Source: Branchiostoma lanceolatum (taxonomy: Eukaryota > Chordata > Leptocardii > Amphioxiformes > Branchiostomatidae). From it: a DNA stretch of 64,000 nt. Below are positions 1 to 11,500 of the stretch, in pieces (position 1 is the stretch's first letter; each line of letters begins with the position of its first letter). Below the pieces are notes generated by a model. It had not been told where the DNA came from and searched no databases. It was given only the letters and a program-made list of their open reading frames with translations. The position numbers and the translations under genes are program-made. The stretch covers positions 37,083,193 to 37,147,192 of the forward strand of contig NC_089723.1 in assembly GCF_035083965.1 (NCBI RefSeq), read 5' to 3'.

Positions 1-476
1 CTACTTTCTTGTTGGGACGGAAAATAAATCACATTGTCCGTCAAAAAATCTGAAGTTCATGACATGATTTTGATAAAAGTCTATTTTCGTAAACTTAAAA
101 TGACAAATGAAACTATGAAAATCAACAACATGGGCTCCCAAAGAATGACTGGGACGAATTAAAAAATAAAGCTGGAGACAGCTCTGTTTCTTCTGCCTAT
201 GTTATAGATAAGTCCACAAATTTGGATCAGTACTTTGTACACTGTAATACAGTACATTTGTTTAGCAGGTCCATTGTAACTTGGTTTAGGTTGGCCACAG
301 CTTTCATATGTCACATTAATCCCAAACGAAGCTTCTTACGCAAAAACATTCCAAGACGCAAGGGCATCCGAGGGCCGGGTATCTGTAAGAAAATATGTGT
401 CAAGGTTCAGGGGCAACTCGCCTCTTGTGTTTCACTGCAATCCTCGGAGTCCCATCTCTCCATGGTCAGAGTTAGC

Positions 477-1640
477 TAGGGCTGTTTCCAGGACCCGTCC
501 CTCCATCCTTGGACGGAACGTTGCTTGTTGGGATGGAAAAAAAATTCTCCCCATTCGTCCAAGAAATCTGAACTTCTTGCATTGCCATAAAAATTGGTGA
601 AAATTCAACAACAGAAATTAACAACACTGGCTGCCAAACAAGGGGTAGGATGGAGAAAAAATGAAAGCTGCATGGAGACAGGCCTTGAGTTCCTACTGTT
701 CTGCTATTGGCACTGGTGGTGAAGGAATACCTTAGGATTGCTCCAGGCTAACTTTGCCGGATGCTTAAATGACACAAATATTGGGTACAAGGTTTCGTGT
801 TTTTTTTTTAAATTTACGACAAAGTAGCAATACTGTAGATGCAGAAATGTTCGCGGTGATTCAATTTCACGGTATACGGAGAAAATGGAGTGGTGGTTTT
901 GAGTTTGCGTTTGAAACAATAGTAGCGTTACAGTCACAAAATGGAACGGGTTTTCGCTGTGCTTTTAAGTTTGCGGTAAAGAGTTCACCGCAAAAACCGT
1001 GAACATAAAACCACCACAAACATTTCTGCATTTACAGTAATTGTTTGTCTCTTGTCTCAAGAAGTGATCATATTGGACAGGTGGTCCTTATGTAGAGATA
1101 GCCACTTGTACAGGTTTGACTGTACGCCTATTGCCCAAAATTTGAGCACTGGTCTATCTGAGTGTGTTGTCTATCTGTGTTCCAAAGTCTGACCCATCTG
1201 TCACCGTCCGACTCCTGTTGGCTAAACCCCTCCGAACCTGTCAGGACAAATTTCCTGTCTTAAGGCCAGCTGTCAGTGGAACAACATCTTTTCTTAAGAC
1301 TCGGAATCAAAGGGCTGCTCCAGACTTAAGCAGGGCTGTCTCCAGGACCCGTCCTTCCATCCTGGGACGGATATCTGCTTGTTGGGACGAAAACAATTAT
1401 TTCACCCTGTACACAATGTATGTTCTAAAGAACTGCATGACACGAAACTGATGAAGTTGTATTTTTGTTAGATTAAAATGTCAGATTTAATAAAAGTTTA
1501 ACAAAACATCCCAAACATAGCCTCAGAGTCAGAGTGTCATCCCCTGCCAGTTCCAGGCTCTACCTTCTCCAAAGCTTTTGGCTCAGGCTATCCCAAACAA
1601 TGAGTGGGACAGAAAAAAAACTTAAGCTGGAGACAGCCTT
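477..1640. mobile_element. Two copies of a MITE with ggctgtctccag ends
   Basis: Copy 1 (477-684) starts with gggctgtttccag and ends with atggagacaggcc. Copy 2 (1332-1640) starts with gggctgtctccag and ends with ctggagacagcc. Both contain the shared internal string aggacccgtccntccatcc and a 'cttgttgggacg'-like segment. A truncated copy occupies 1-182, and a reverse-oriented fragment lies at about 43036-43147. Ends are inverted repeats of about 12 bp with no coding capacity, which fits a non-autonomous DNA transposon. The superfamily is not determined. Confidence 0.6.
831..1039. mobile_element. Palindromic MITE with tactgta(g/a)atgcagaaatg ends
   Basis: The left end tactgtagatgcagaaatg and the right end catttctgcatttacagta are inverted copies. 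The interior is also roughly self-complementary (gcggtg...caccgc). Related, more decayed copies lie at about 20117-20253, 22868-23070, 34175-34381, 37860-37940, 40800-40930, 55060-55120, 57410-57480 and 63440-63605. A terminal TA fits a TA target-site duplication. Confidence 0.65.
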
Positions 1641-1661
1641 GGTCAGATGGCCTCCTCATTT

Positions 1662-1741
1662 TTAACCTTTAGCACTCTGAAGTAGCCGTTTGGCACTCAA
1701 TTCCCTATTGGTTACAGAGTTAGGCAGCAGGGAGAAGGTTA
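1662..1741. repeat. Short dispersed repeat with ttaacctt/aaggtta ends
   Basis: An approximately 80 bp unit runs from ttaacctttagcactctga through gccgtttggcac and attggttacag to ggcagcagggagaaggtta. The ends are inverted (aacctt/aaggtt). Related copies are at about 17158-17222, 54645-54723, 56383-56460 and 58207-58296. A fragment of the right end recurs at about 32502-32518 and at about 58297-58320. Confidence 0.6.
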
Positions 1742-1779
1742 TTACCTTCGCGACGAATGGTTTCGTCGAGTAGGTTATT

Positions 1780-3480
1780 CGATGATGCTTGTCTGTGTGT
1801 CTGTTAGTGAACAGAATAAGTCGAGAACGCCTGGATGGTTTGTTGTCGTATTTGGTGTGTCGGTGTGTATGTGGGAAATCTCAAGATGATTAGATTTTGG
1901 GCGAAGTGTTTTGCATAATTAACGAGAAAAGTGTAAAAATGTGTTAGATTGTATGCTCATACTATGCTTTCTGGTTGCGACGTGTGGGCTGTATTGTTTC
2001 AGGGGATATTGACACGGGTAAATGGGTGCAAAGTTGGTCATGAGGGGTCATGAGGCAGGCAGGAAACGTCAGTTACTGCCAGGGACAAATTGGCTATCAG
2101 CCAGCTGTAGGGCAGATACAAGAGATAGACTTGCCCATATAGGCAGTAATGCTTTAAAGCACTAAAACAAGGGCTCAGAAAAGGATTCACCTTAATTGCA
2201 AGCCCCCAAAATTCTTATGCACCAGAAAGCCACATCTGTCTACTTTAGAATCATGCAAAGAAAATAGACAGTTGACCAGCTCGTTCTCTCGTAACAGCTG
2301 ACAGACGAAAACAATCGTCAACTTTGACCTACTCCCAGCCTGGAAGAGTCCACTCGGAGCATGTGAAACCAAACCACAAAGATATCTCCTTACACCAATT
2401 AAAAGACTGAAACATACAAATTTTGACCAAAGTTGGATATACACGGCCTTATATGAGTAAGAACAGTCATTAATGCAGTGCCACAGCATGGGAATACCGA
2501 GCATGTCTGTGTGTCTGTTAGTGAACACGATAAGTCGAGAATTCTTGGAAGGATTGTCTTGGTATTTGGTATGTTGGTAGGTCTCGATGAAACCTGAAAA
2601 TGATTAGATTTTGGGCCCCCTATCGGCTTGTTACGGTACTGCAGCGGAACTTCCTGTTATGATATCTCGTGTTGTGGACATGCTATGGAACTGATTTTTG
2701 AGTGGTAGATAGCTCGTTGGGCAGAGAGTAAGTGGTATAGGTTTGGGCCCCCTAGCAACTTTTTTGGAACTGCAGGGGTAGGTTTTGCTTCAGACTTTGA
2801 AAGGGAATAACTCAAGAAGGGCTTGATGGAAGGTCATGATTTTTTGCATGTACATAGCTTGAGCGATGATGTACATGATTGGATACTTATTATGCAAATC
2901 AGTAACTAATTTGCATATTTAATGAGGAAAGTTTATACATTCATCAATTTCCATGATAGGACTCGCAAACATGTGACATATGTAACTGAGGAAGAGAGAA
3001 ATATTAATAGATATCAGCTATGCAAATGAGAACCTCATTTACATAATTAATGAGAAAATAATATAACTCGAGATGGGCTTGATGGATGGTCATGATTTTT
3101 GGTATGTAGATAGCTTATGTGATGCTTTGTATGATTGGATGATAATTATGCAAATCAGATTATAATTAATGAGGCAATTTTAAAAACCTGCTGTGTTCCA
3201 TGATATGACTATTCAAATATGTGACATTTGTAACTGAGGAAGAGAGGAATGTCAATAGATAGAAATTATGCAAATGTAGGCCTAATTTGCATAATTCATG
3301 AGAAACTACTATCATTCCATACTAGTAAATAACGGCAATTTCATACTTGTTGCATTTAGAAGTTGTGTGAATGTGAACACCATTGAATCAAATTATGCTA
3401 ATAAGGAGCTTATTTGCATTATTGATGAAAAATGTTAGCATAACCTTCTTTGTTAAGCTCATAATCATAACAAGGAGGTT
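1780..3480. repeat. Complex repeat block with two diverged ~254 bp tandem units
   Basis: Segments near 1788 and 2503 share the string ctgtgtgtctgttagtgaac followed by ataagtcgag. Further on, 2818-3071 and 3072-3300 are two units with the same order of motifs: gggcttgatgga, ggtcatgattttt, ttatgcaaatcag, gtaactgaggaagagag, and a closing taatgagaaa-like string. No ORF of interest runs through the block. It looks like a decayed dispersed element amplified locally. Confidence 0.5.
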
Positions 3481-4215
3481 TGGACAACTTATGTTATTTG
3501 GGTGAGGAGGATCAACTGGTATGATTTTTGATTGATGAAAAACACTCCTAATACGTCAGTCATAAAGGTCAAAATCATTTAGCGAAGGTATGAGGTCGTA
3601 GAACTCTTGTTAAGAATAAGACTAGCTTCATTCCGGACTGAACTATCATGGGAGTTGTATTTGTTGACATTCCATTCACGTGAGGAGAAAAACATTTGCT
3701 TAGATGTCAGAATTCATACCAGTACTATAATCCCAGCGAGTCCTTGTTTACGTTGGTGTCAATGTTTTTTTGCCTGCGGCAGTGCAGGACTAGTATTAAA
3801 AAACCATCCGGAGCACTTTGCACTGAGGCAACCATGATGTTACCCTGCGTTTTCTGTCATTACAAGGTTCAGTTGCTAGAGGGTAACATAATTGTAAGCA
3901 ATGTTCAAGGAGGTACCTCAAGCACGTTAAAGGGGAAGGGATACAAACTGTAAAAAGTGAACCCTGCTATACTGAAACAGGAAGGAAACTTGCTGGCCTA
4001 CATGCCACTAGGGCCCTACAAGGTGAACAACAACCGGGAGCACTTTGCCGTGATGTTACGTTACATCTTTTGTGGGCACAAGTTACAGTTGCTAACAACC
4101 CCTCCCTGTAAAAATGTACCCTGCTACTGAAACAGGAAGGAACCTTGCTGCCCTACGGGCCACTACAAGGTGAACAACAATCGGTAGCACTTGGCAGTGA
4201 TGTAACCGTTATGTA

Positions 4216-4365
4216 GTGGCGTCGGTGTGGCACAACAGTTAGAGCGTTTGACTCAGAACCAATAGTTACCTGGTTCGATCACCATGCCCCGACATTGTGC
4301 CCTTGGGAAAGGCACTTTACACAACCTTTCCTGGCAGTGGAGTGACGCCCACCGAGGCCTCTTCG
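4216..4365 (+). mobile_element. tRNA-derived SINE fragment
   Basis: The string ggtgtggcacaacagttaga followed by tggttcgatcacc resembles a tRNA A box and B box with spacing typical of a SINE head. It is followed by gcccttgggaaaggcacttt, a tail motif common in invertebrate SINE families. The tRNA fold itself is degenerate. Confidence 0.55.
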
Positions 4366-4465
4366 GCTAATCTGTCTAAAAGTGTGCCAAAAAACACACT
4401 ACGGATTTTGCTGCCGATGTGCCAACATCTACATGTAGCATATTTGCCACTAAGAACCGTACAAA

Positions 4466-4532
4466 CTGTTGTGTTACCTTGTGTTTTCTGTAGGTTTAAG
4501 GTCCAGTTGCTGGAAGCGAACGAGAGGATATA
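4466..4532 (+). repeat. Decoy copy of a 3' splice site and exon start
   Basis: Positions 4466-4532 nearly duplicate 4536-4600, including the acceptor ttttctgtag and the first 38 exon bases (4494-4531), 68 bp upstream of the real exon start at 4562. After the shared part the copy runs into taacag and has no donor, so it cannot make a normal exon. Older, decayed relatives of the same boundary are visible at about 3835-3885 and 4052-4095. Confidence 0.75.
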
Positions 4533-4561
4533 ACAGTGTTGTTACCCTGTGTTTTCTGTAG

Positions 4562-6086
4562 GTTTAAGGTCCAGTTGCTGGAAGCGAACGAGAGGATATC
4601 CAAGTACCAGCAGGTCCAGGAGAAGGAGAGCAAACGGAGCGTGGAGAAACAACTGGAGGAACTCAGACAACTCCAGGTAAGGAGCATTCTCCCAACCTTC
4701 TCCCAACCATAGTGATGTTGGTCAGCAAGGTTGGCTACTGGTCTCATTCTGTTTCATACTGTGTACATGTTACACAAATTAATGTACAGTAAACATATGA
4801 AAAAAAGAATTATTTGTTATGCCCTTATCCTCTGTTCCTATTGTTACCAATTTTGTTTAACAATGAAGGGAATCATATAGTATATGCAAGAAAGTTATTC
4901 ATTTACTGTCCTACTGAATCACTTGTATTCTAGATATTGATTGATTGATTGATTGGGTTAGCAAAAGTGTATCTTGTCTACCGTAGGAGAATGTCTTATC
5001 TAGTGATTTCGTGTACTGCAGTCACTGACAAAGACAGCAGATGCTGTCTGAAAAACATTTTATCCAGTTGCTTGAGTAGCTGTCATTTAGCATATCTTAT
5101 TACCTGTTGGCGTATCTTATAATCTGAATGTCTAACCTTCATCCATGTGTTCTGTCCCGCAGGACCACTGGAGTCGTGAGCGTCACCAGTGGGAGAAGCA
5201 GCAGAAGCGCAAGGAGCGCGAGCTGCAGAAGGAGGTGGAGTCCCTCGAGCAGGAGCGCTCCGAGTTCCTCCGCGAGAGAGAACACTTCCGGGTCAACGCG
5301 CACCACGCCAGGGACATGGGCAACGCCCAGGGGCAGTACCGATCGGTCTCCAGCGCCAGCTACGGCGAGGAGGACATCTGGATTGTCAGGACTACCGGCG
5401 AGGGGAGCGACAACGAGGGATCTTCTTCCAGTGCCTTCTACCCCAGTCCTGTCTCGGACAGCGGACTGTCGAACGAGACCCCACCGGGTACCTTAGAGAG
5501 GCACAGCTCGACGGCGTCCCTCTCGCGCAAGACGAGCTCCAAACAAATCCACGAAGTGCCTCCGCATCTCATGAGCGCCACCAACCAGGAAGCAATACGG
5601 CAACGGCCCAAGAGCCCCCCCTTCAAGCAGCAGCTCCCGCTGAAGCTAGCGAGTTCAAGCAACCTCCAGCAGCAGCAGCAGGTGACCAACAACAACGTCC
5701 GGCAACAAAGCATCAGCCCGGGACAGCAGCAGATGATACCAAAGAGACTGTCCAACAGCGGTTCAGGATCGAGCCTGCACTCCGGGGGCTCCGGTTCCAG
5801 CCTACATTCCACTGGGAACTCCTCATCGCAGCAGACAAGCCCTAACCGGGGACCCTCGCAGAGAAACTCTCCCCCCGGGTCCTCCCAAAGACACTCCCCC
5901 ACCCACCAGCAACAGGTGATCCCGGGGAAGCTGGTTTCTAGCACGACGGTCGCGGCGCACAGTCGGACTCACTCCCTGCCTGCGTACTCGCACTACGACC
6001 AGCACAGCCCCCCCGCACACAACAACAACGAGGAACCACCGGTCACGACGCCAACTTCGCCTGAACAGAAAGTCATCTATTTCTGA
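4562..6086 (+). CDS. C-terminal part of a Rho GEF-like coiled-coil protein (partial gene)
   Basis: Two exons are visible: 4562-4676 (acceptor ctgtag, donor gtaagg) and 5163-6086 (acceptor ccgcag, stop TGA). They join in phase to about 345 residues. The first exon and the start of the second give a charged coiled coil of heptad type (QLLEANERISKYQQVQEKE... DHWSRERHQWEKQQKRKERE). A disordered Ser/Gln/Pro-rich tail follows with EEDIWIV, VPPHLMSATNQEAIR and poly-Q stretches. Coiled coil plus Ser-rich tail is what the C-termini of AKAP13/ARHGEF2/ARHGEF18-type Lbc RhoGEFs look like. No DH or PH domain lies in the window, so the family call is tentative; another coiled-coil scaffold is possible. Upstream exons must lie before position 1. 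The 3'UTR has an AATAAA at 7756. Confidence 0.55.
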
Positions 6087-6487
6087 AACAAGCCGTTTTT
6101 GAATGTAAGTATAACTCCTGCCTCTCGGAGTCTCCTATTGGGTTCGTTAGTAACCATAGGAAAACTAGATCAGTACATAATTTTCTTTTTGTTTGACTCA
6201 TTGGCCCTGTATTCATTCTATCATGTCCGCAGCGTGAAAAAGGTGTATTCTCCTGACTTAGATGTCAGCTTCTAGGGACCTGGAAGGGCTGTAGAAACAT
6301 GATTCAGTCAGGCTGTTGCCTATTGTGGCGGCTCTCACATGACTATTCTGTCTTCTTGATAAATTTTTGCTGCTCAGTTAATTTGGTTCAACTTCTCGTA
6401 ATGTTTCGTTCAGAAATGTTCCATGTGAGTGACTTAAAAGCTGTGATACAAAGACTAAGTACTTTCTGTTGTACATGTCTATGTTCA

Positions 6488-6567
6488 TAGCCTAGATGCC
6501 AGACCCCCAATCACTAAAGTATCTATCGTGTAGATATTTTAGAGATGGGGGTCTGGCATCCAGGCTA
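6488..6567. mobile_element. Foldback MITE with tagcctggatgcc ends
   Basis: The arms tagcctagatgccagaccccc and gggggtctggcatccaggcta are inverted copies with one mismatch. The 30 bp middle is also partly self-complementary. A second member with the same tip (tagcctggaatccaaac) is at 41539-41627, and a fragment lies near 8868-8899. Confidence 0.7.
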
Positions 6568-7755
6568 AGAAGTTCAAAGTGAAATGACTAATCTTGATAT
6601 ATCTACTGTGATACAAAGATAGAATTATTTCTGTTGTCCAGCTTTTCAGTGCAACATTTGAGAACTCACTGAACACTGCATATTTCCTTTCCAATACATA
6701 TGTTTATGTCTCCCCATGACTTACATTATCATATTATAGTAATCAAAATCTCTACTGTGATACTGTGATCAGACAAAATTCTTTCTGTTGTCCAGCTTTT
6801 CAGCGTAACATTTGAGAACTACCTGCACACTACATATTTCCTTGAGCACATGCCAATAAATATGTCAAATGTTTCCACAGGATCTGCAGCCAGACAAGTG
6901 TTGCATCCACCTGCAATATGCACCATACCAGCTAGAGGGCTCTGCTGTCTTTGGAGATATGCAAAGCTTGTAGTATGGCCAGAGCGAAATAAAAAATGGC
7001 AAAAGCTTCTTAGTGTTACTCCGATATTGTATCAAATAATCACTTAGAGTTGTGATATTCTGTAGAGATGTAAATAATTTCGAAGTTATATAGTCTAAAA
7101 GTTATACTGATTGTATTTTACTATATCCATTTCATGTTGATATGATTTCGTTGTTGGATTTGATATGTAAATCATTGCCAGTCCCTGCCTTATTATTGTT
7201 TGTATTTCTGTTGTGTAAGATTGTTTGTAAGCCCTATAGTTCAGCTTATAAGTCAACCAGTGTAATGACAACTGAATACAGAGGCTAGTTTTTATGCGTA
7301 AGTTATCATTTATCGGGATTTAGTCTGTCAAAAGCAAAACTTCAGCATATGTTGTTCTATTTCATTACCATATAATGTCCTCTGTAAGTTTGGGTATGTC
7401 CATATGCGAACCACAAGTATACAATTATCACATGCGTAGCATGTGCTGTTGAACTTCTAAGTGCCCTTTAGTAAGATTTGATACAGAGTATAGGTCCATA
7501 GATACCAAAATTATGTACTGTACTTACTTTTAATACTTCACCGCAAAGACACTGAGGAGCAATTTTTTTCTTTCAAGTTCGTAGCGTAAAAAAGATGCTT
7601 AAAGCTGCTGAAAAGTGTGTTAGTTGAAGTTGTAGTTCATAATATGCTGCCAAATGTACGTGTACATTCGCTCCAAGACAAGTAGACTGAGGTGTTCGGC
7701 TTGTAATGCTTCCAAAGTTGGTCAAGGTTTATTTTTGACTGGTTGCCATGTCTTT

Positions 7756-7761
7756 AATAAA
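7756..7761 (+). terminator. Poly(A) signal AATAAA for the Rho GEF-like gene
   Basis: A canonical AATAAA lies about 1.67 kb after the stop at 6086, in an AT-rich region. It is the first clear hexamer close to the boundary with the convergent MCM3AP gene. Use of this site is inferred. Confidence 0.4.
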
Positions 7762-8290
7762 CGACATCGGATACACAGGAATTATATTAGATTTTCCCAG
7801 GACTCGTATACTAGTAGTTTGTTCTGATGACCGGAGTAGAGACAAGAATTAGCTTCCACGACCTAGGTTCATAGGACAGAGGACATGAAGACACATGTAT
7901 CTTAACATCATTATTTGCAGCGATGTACATGCAAAGATTTGATATGTAGACATTTATATGATTATACACGTACCGCTAGTCCCTAGGACGAGAAACAAAC
8001 AATAAGTGCTTTAACTTAGTCTTAAATTATACCTTAAAGTTTGTAGCTATGAAATCTTGTACCCATTATCTGAGAGCTTGGAGCGATGCTAAGGTATTCC
8101 TTCACCACCAGTGCCAAGAGCAGAACCGGTGGGCAGCAACAACGTAAACTCTGAACCATTCCATGTGAATAGTAAACCAATAGGTGCTCCCAGTCTGTAT
8201 GATATAATTGTAATTTACAAGGTAATTATTTGCTTGTGTGCTAAAGGGAATCGCATAGAGGACAACAACTTGGATTGATTAAATTCCACC

Positions 8291-8296
8291 TTTATT
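8291..8296 (-). terminator. Poly(A) signal for MCM3AP
   Basis: The + strand TTTATT (AATAAA on the - strand) lies about 300 nt after the MCM3AP stop at 8593. A second TTTATT sits nearby at about 8326. The convergent gene's signal is only about 530 bp away. Confidence 0.5.
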
Positions 8297-8592
8297 TCAT
8301 CTCTCTGTGTGTCTGTACTTTTTATTTGTTTCTGAACATTTTTACATAGAACAAAGTAATGACAGTTCTGGCTGCGGAAACTATAACGCTAAATCTATAT
8401 CTTTCTGAAGCCCAAGGCTTTAGTCTTTAATCTTTACTCTGTTTTATTGTCGTTTCTATCATACTTTTCGTTCCTGCAAACTTCCAGGCCGGGCGCCAGT
8501 TTGAAAAAATTACTAGGAATATTTACGTTCGCCGCTAAACTCTTTATAAAGCTCTGGGATACAATCCTATACCTGGTTAATTTTCAGAAGTA

Positions 8593-11500
8593 CTAGAAGT
8601 GTTTAGCTTGGAAGTCCCCCATGTCCAACAGAGAGTTGAGTCTGAGTTCTGACAGCCGAAAGTCTCTCTTTCCGGCTTCGATTCTCCATCGCAGCTCCTC
8701 TAGATTCTCCTCCAGAGACAGTCTTCTGCGCTGGGTGGTCAGGCTGAGGAGGTCTGCGCCAGGGGGGCTTGGTGACGGTTCTCTCTGAAAGGGTTACATT
8801 AAAAACATGATTTTCAGCCCTGAAATAGACTAGAGTTCAATATTTATGCTGTAGTGGCACAGATTTAGCCTGGGGAAAATGGCATCCAGGCTGGCACAGA
8901 TTAGTCCTGAAGTATTGTCTATTAATATTCTCTGGAGAAGACAATACTAGCCTCATTTGCACCAATTAGGCTACAAGTATCCCCCTCCTCGATGATTTAA
9001 ACTTGGTAGCAGACTTGTAGTTAAGTCATCTAAGTGTTAGCTTTACTAAATCGTATTCCTCTCAGGAGAGGATCATTAACCTCAGCCTGCTAGAGACTGT
9101 ATAAACATAGACTAATCTGAGTGTAAGTAAAGATCTACTTATACATGTAGGCCAAATCATCCCATAGATTCTATACAACTGGCTACTGTGCCTTCTGATC
9201 AACAAATCTGCATAACCAGAGTGAGTTTAAGAAAATAAGAATGGAGGATCCTCACCATGTGCAACATGCCACCTGCCATGTCCTCTGGTGAACTGAAAGG
9301 AGAGACCCCTGGTGGCTGATGGTGGTACTGCCCATCTGCAACATAACCCTGCAGCTGGTCTTCGTAGCTGGGGAGAAAACAGCTCTTTAGACAAGTAGTG
9401 TAGTACAGTTAAGGCTAAGGTTTAAATCATACCATCAAGGTAACAAATTACTTTGTATATAAGGTTGGCTCCACCAGACAAAAGGATGCTGGTTGCAAAA
9501 TAAATAAAATTTAGCCATAATAGAATAATTTGCCAGGGAGTTTGGCCACCATAGAGTGTCATTTGCCTGTGGAAATGTTACCCTTACTGCCGATGGACTC
9601 TCTCAGCCAATTATTCACCTGAATTATTTTTGCTAAATCCTACTATCCGTACCTTTAGGAAGGCCTGGGGAGGCTCAAAGGATGGGCCCTGCAAACATTA
9701 ATTGTCAAAAGATATTCTGAGGTAAGATTTCCATGGGTGTATGTAGGTCACCGGTGCAATGGCCGAGTGGGGAGAGTGTTCGCCTTGCATACGGTAGGTC
9801 GTGAGTTCGAACCCCGGCCGGGTCATACCAAAGACTGTAAAAATGGTACATACTGATTTCTCTGCTTAGCACTCAGCATTTGGGAAATAGTATGGAAGTT
9901 AAACACACCACTACCAGTGGACTAGCCCCCTGCTGTAGTGATTGCACAAAGTGTGGCCCAAGGGCTACTGAAACGGAGATGGGCGCCGCCCTATGCACCA
10001 TCGGTGCGGGAAGGAACTTTGACTTTGACTTGATGTAGGCCCTAGACCCGAGGCGCTGGCATGTGTAGGCCCTGAAAACAGTGTGGCATCCAGGCTATAC
10101 TTCTGAAAACGTCTCATATGAGTCGCTACAACAGGCATATTATTACACACATTACTGACATAACATTTCAAACATTGCTTTTATTGTTGAACACAAGATG
10201 AAAAGATTATGTCTTGTTGACCTAACACAACAGGCATATTATAGACTCATACATGTAGCACAGCAGATACTGCTTTTAGTGCTACACACAGGATGTTGAG
10301 ATCACCTTTTTGTCTGGACCCTTTCCTGGGCGATCTTCTTCCTGAGTTCCTCGGCCTTCCTGATGAGGGAAGACACTGCAGGGGACAACTTGTCCTCCAG
10401 CTTCAGCTTCCCATCTAACAGAGAGAAAGTAAAACCACAGTGAAAAAGTGAAAGTGACCTCGAACCAGTTTACTGATGTAATGTAGTACACATTCAGCTT
10501 CCCATCTAACAGGGAGACAGTGGAACCACTCAGTGAACAAGTGAAAGTGATCTCAAACCAGTTTACTGAATTTTTATGTAATACACAAGCTTTCGTCTCA
10601 GATGCTTTTTATATCAGGTTGGATCGATGAAAGGGAATTTATGATTGATTAAAAAATATGCTTTTGGGGCCCAATCATATCAATTTTTAGACCTTACTAT
10701 TTAGAATATACACCATCATGTAGGCTAGGGATCACATAACGGGACCGGATCTCAAATGTTGAAGTACGAAATACAGTTAAACAAAACATTGGTCCGTACA
10801 AAGACCTCCTAATCACAGTAAAAAAAAAACTGATAGGCCAAGGCTATCATGCAAGGAGCCATCCAAGGAGGAAGGAGGAGAGGTTAAACAATGGAAGAGA
10901 TGGGAGGAAAATATCAGAGAATGGACAGGCATGGCACTGAATGAAACCTCGAAGAGTGGAGAAAACTGGTTGCCAGATCTTCTGTGGTGCCCCCACGGTC
11001 AAATAGTTGAACTAAGGGATATATTAATTTATCTATTTATTCATCTTTAGGGTAGTCCCTTCAGCTGACTCAGCAGCTGATTTCCAAGGGAGCCCTTACA
11101 TACAGATAATAAATAAAGGTCATAAAATGATAATTAAACATAGGAATAGTACAGAACAAACTCAATATAACAAACAATAGCACTGAAATCATCAAACAAA
11201 AGCAAACAAATGATGATGAGAGGGTCAGAGGTCAAAGCAGTAACATAGGAGTAAAATAATCATATAATCAAAACAAACTTAATGGGCAAAAGTAACTGAA
11301 CAAACGTAATGGGATAGAAGATGAAGTAGTTTACTGACCTGTTCTGTCTGCTGTTTCAGTATCTGTGGTCTGCACTCTGGACAGCTCCAGATGTTTCTTC
11401 CTCACAGTCTGTTGTGTTGCTACAACCAAACTACAAATACCAAATAACGGGGAGACCAGTTAGAGATACAACACATACCATTGGAACATACAACATTTTT

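Larger units (their letters stand above)
1..4465. other. Repeat-rich non-coding stretch (probable intron)
   Basis: I see no convincing exon here. The stretch holds several copies of a MITE with ends like ggctgtctccag/ctggagacagcc (1-182 partial, 477-684, 1332-1640), a palindromic MITE (831-1039), a short repeat with aacctt/aaggtt ends (about 1662-1741), and AT-rich repeats with atgcaaat octamers (about 1780-3480). A tRNA-derived SINE lies at about 4216-4365. Because the first exon downstream (4562) starts in mid-codon behind a splice acceptor, this DNA is most likely intron of the gene ending at 6086. Confidence 0.6.
6087..8592. other. 3'UTR and convergent intergenic region
   Basis: This holds the 3'UTR of the upstream + strand gene (to about 7.8 kb) and the 3'UTR of MCM3AP on the - strand (from 8592 down to about 8.29 kb). 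A foldback element sits at 6488-6567. A local duplication is visible at about 6604-6702 versus 6752-6851, sharing ttctgttgtccagcttttca. No further ORF is credible. Confidence 0.6.

Noticed and set aside
5189..5845. 218-codon frame overlapping the Rho GEF-like last exon
   Set aside because: Alternative frame of the same GC-rich exon. The chosen frame joins the upstream exon in phase and continues a coiled coil.
9750..9830. Possible functional tRNA-Ala gene
   Set aside because: It has A and B boxes but stems do not pair properly, and a SINE body and tail follow, so it is a SINE head.
11420..11431. Nearest acceptor (ttgtag|caacac) for MCM3AP exon 29
   Set aside because: Using it puts exon 29 out of frame with a TGA. 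The tag just upstream (exon start 11430) keeps the frame and the total length a multiple of three.
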